From Pseudomonadota bacterium (GTDB taxonomy: Bacteria > Pseudomonadota > Alphaproteobacteria > Sphingomonadales > Sphingomonadaceae), in contig JAEWCW010000053.1 of the NCBI GenBank assembly GCA_023390415.1, positions 1 to 24,453 of the forward strand: 24,453 bases of DNA, in the 5' to 3' direction. A program made the position numbers and the translations under genes. Positions within the stretch are counted from its first letter, which is position 1; each line of letters starts with the position of its first letter. This document shows, piece after piece, positions 22,966 through 24,453 of the stretch. The notes under the pieces are model-generated. The model was not told the origin of the DNA, ran no database searches, and saw only the letters and a list, made by a program, of their open reading frames with translations.

Positions 22966-23694
22966 ATGGCAGGCAGGATCCATGTCGGGATCGGCGGGTG
23001 GGATTATGAGCCTTGGCGCGGGACCTTCTACCCGGCCGGCCTCGCCAAGGCGAAGCAGCTCGAATTCGCCTCGCGGGCGCTGACTGCGATCGAGGTCAAC
23101 GCGACCTTCTACCGGCTGCAGAGCGCGGATTCATTCGCGCGGTGGGCAGCGACGGTTCCGGACGGCTTCAAGTTCGCGATCAAGGGCTCGCGCTTCTGCA
23201 CCAACCGCAAGATCCTCGGGGAGGCGGGGGAGGCGATCGGGCGCTTCTGCGGCCAGGGGCTGGACGCGCTCGGCGACAGGCTCGGCCCGATCCTGTGGCA
23301 GCTTGCCGGGACCAAGAAATTCGATCCCGACGAGATCGCCGCTTTCCTCGCCCTGCTCCCGCGCGAGGTCGGCGGCAGACCGCTCCGCCACGCGATCGAG
23401 GCGGAGCATGAGAGCTTCCGCGATCCCCGCTTTGCTGCGCTTGCATCCCAGGCCGGCGTGGCGCTCGCTTATCCCGAGCCGGCGCCCGGCGGCGGCTTTG
23501 TCTATGCCCGGTTCAAGCAGGCGCGCGAGGACGAGCCGCTCGGCTACACGCCGGCCGAGCTTGACGCCCTGGCCGCCAGAGCGCGAGCCTGGGCCGATTC
23601 GGGCCTCGACGTCTTCTTCTTCTTCATCGGCGCAGCCAAGGTCCGCAATCCGGCCGCCGCCCAGGCCCTGATCGCGCGGCTCAGCGCCGCGTGA
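22966..23694 (+). CDS. DUF72 family protein (YecE-like TIM-barrel fold)
   Basis: The product is 242 residues and starts at ATG 22966 with GAGGAGA seven bases upstream; the frame extends 27 codons further with no better signal. The N-terminus IHVGIGGWDYEPWRGTFYP is the hallmark of DUF72. It is followed by FASRALTAIEVNATFYRLQS, FKFAIKGSRFCTN, LGPILWQLAGTKKFD, and HAIEAEHESFRDPRF, which matches the family's R-E/H-x-S-W/F-type block. The family is thought to have a TIM-barrel fold, and its biochemical role is unsettled. The end (VFFFFIGAAKVRNPAAAQAL) stands where other members have a YFNN-type motif. The last 14 bases overlap the convergent gene at 23681. Confidence 0.9.
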   Translation: MAGRIHVGIGGWDYEPWRGTFYPAGLAKAKQLEFASRALTAIEVNATFYRLQSADSFARWAATVPDGFKFAIKGSRFCTNRKILGEAGEAIGRFCGQGLDALGDRLGPILWQLAGTKKFDPDEIAAFLALLPREVGGRPLRHAIEAEHESFRDPRFAALASQAGVALAYPEPAPGGGFVYARFKQAREDEPLGYTPAELDALAARARAWADSGLDVFFFFIGAAKVRNPAAAQALIARLSAA

Positions 23695-24442
23695 ACATGG
23701 CTTCACCCGGCTCGTTGCCCGAGGAGCCTACGGCGCCGCGCATGGTCGATGGGTCTGCCATCTGAAGGTCGAAATTGTCCGGCGCATACGGCCCGGCGCC
23801 GGCCAGGACCTGCGGGTCTGAACAGCGGATCGCGATCTGCGAGTCGCCGGAGATTCCGCATTGCTCGCGGACCCGGCCATTCCCTTCCGGCGTGCGATAA
23901 TCGACGGTGAGCGTGCCGGCGCCGCCGCGCGCGTCGAGATCGCCTTGGTAGATTCCGCCCTCGGTGCTGAACACGACCCGCCAGCTGCCGTCGGTCGGTC
24001 GAGCCTGGGCTTCGACCCGGACCGCCGCATTACGGGCACGGGCGCGGAGCTCTCCAACGACGATTCCGGCCACGGCAAGGGCAAGCACCGGGAGAGCGAA
24101 GGCGAGGGCGGCCGGCATTGACGTTCCCCCGCTCGTGCCCGCGCGCACGCCCTGCTCGGCATGGGCGCGGTAGAGCCGGTCGCCCGAACGGCCCAGCCAG
24201 AGGGCGACTCCGACGAAGGCCGCGAGCAGGACCAGCAGGATCCAGCTCTGGAAGAGCGCCGCGAGCCCGATCGCAATGAGGAGTGCGGCGACCGCCGCAG
24301 CCGGACGCCACATCTTCCGGTAGCCGAGCCAGCCCAGGCCGAAGAGCAACGCCGCCTTGTTCCACGGCCGCGGCGCCTGCCAGGCCTGGAGATACTCGTC
24401 CGCATTGGGGCCGACGAAACTGCGCAGCGCGGCCTCGCTCAC
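23681..24442 (-). CDS. DUF2628-like membrane protein with a C-terminal extracytoplasmic domain
   Basis: The product is 253 residues and starts at GTG 24442, eleven bases from the window edge; no ribosome-binding site is visible. The N-terminus (FVGPNADEYLQAWQ, then WNKAALLFGLGWLGYRKMW) is the pattern of DUF2628 proteins, in which a soluble start precedes membrane helices. Hydrophobic segments lie at about 47-63, 66-84 and 110-130. The remaining 110 residues look like a beta-rich domain (SWRVVFSTEGGIYQGDLDARG, GAGTLTVDYRTPEG) with two cysteines that could form a disulfide outside the cytoplasm. No enzyme motif is seen. The 3' end overlaps the DUF72 gene by 14 bases. Confidence 0.75.
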   Translation of the reverse strand: MSEAALRSFVGPNADEYLQAWQAPRPWNKAALLFGLGWLGYRKMWRPAAAVAALLIAIGLAALFQSWILLVLLAAFVGVALWLGRSGDRLYRAHAEQGVRAGTSGGTSMPAALAFALPVLALAVAGIVVGELRARARNAAVRVEAQARPTDGSWRVVFSTEGGIYQGDLDARGGAGTLTVDYRTPEGNGRVREQCGISGDSQIAIRCSDPQVLAGAGPYAPDNFDLQMADPSTMRGAVGSSGNEPGEAMFTRR

Positions 24443-24453
24443 TGGGGGAGGAG

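Overview
The window is gene-dense, high-GC DNA that looks like the chromosome of an alphaproteobacterium, most likely a sphingomonad. This rests on overall gene resemblance, on GGAAC-N17-xGTT stress promoters of the alphaproteobacterial EcfG type, and on the many GTG/TTG starts and ATGA/GTGA start-stop overlaps. I could run no database search, so the taxon is an inference. I see no tRNA, rRNA, IS element, phage gene or CRISPR array. Layout: (1) 1-987, the 3' part of a DUF885-like metallopeptidase. (2) 991-3271, minus strand, three overlapping genes: a DUF1440/YagU-like membrane protein, a DUF2269 membrane protein and an NAD(P)-binding/DoxX-like fusion. (3) 3288-10422, minus strand, a MacAB-type exporter: HlyD adaptor, LolD/MacB-type ATPase and two tandem FtsX/MacB permeases. 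(4) 10423-10894, a regulatory island. (5) 10895-13663, plus strand, an NtrC-family sigma-54 activator and its NtrB-like membrane kinase. (6) 13647-17764, minus strand: a glycosyltransferase/UDP-galactopyranose mutase fusion, an Rrf2 regulator with four clustered cysteines, and a FAD/NAD(P)-binding protein. (7) 17951-19363, a GH43-like glycosidase. (8) 19364-21906, minus strand: CinA/PncC-type NMN deamidase and glutamine-dependent NAD synthetase. (9) 21990-22789, a hemerythrin and a small membrane-anchored protein. (10) A DUF72 protein and a DUF2628-like membrane protein, converging at the right edge. The most interesting region is the island at 10423-10894. It holds a full-consensus sigma-54 promoter for the exporter operon (TGGCACGATGGTTGCT, minus strand) and a near-consensus one in front of an unlisted 30-codon membrane-protein gene (10568-10660). 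A weaker one faces the regulator gene. It also has two pairs of TGTYCG-N4-CGNACR palindromes, each pair spaced two helical turns apart and lying 80-130 bp upstream of a minus-strand promoter. Together with the kinase and activator this forms a self-contained, probably envelope-stress-responsive circuit: kinase, activator, paired enhancer sites, sigma-54 promoters, then an exporter and a small membrane protein. Because the second permease is only 16 bp from the next gene, the circuit may also drive the three genes at 991-3271. On the right side, the CinA/NadE pair and the hemerythrin gene diverge from one short region. That region reads as a GGAAC-N17-xGTT promoter on both strands, so NAD recycling and the hemerythrin may be switched on together by the general stress response. 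A similar element precedes the glycosyltransferase/mutase fusion and supports a TTG start for it.
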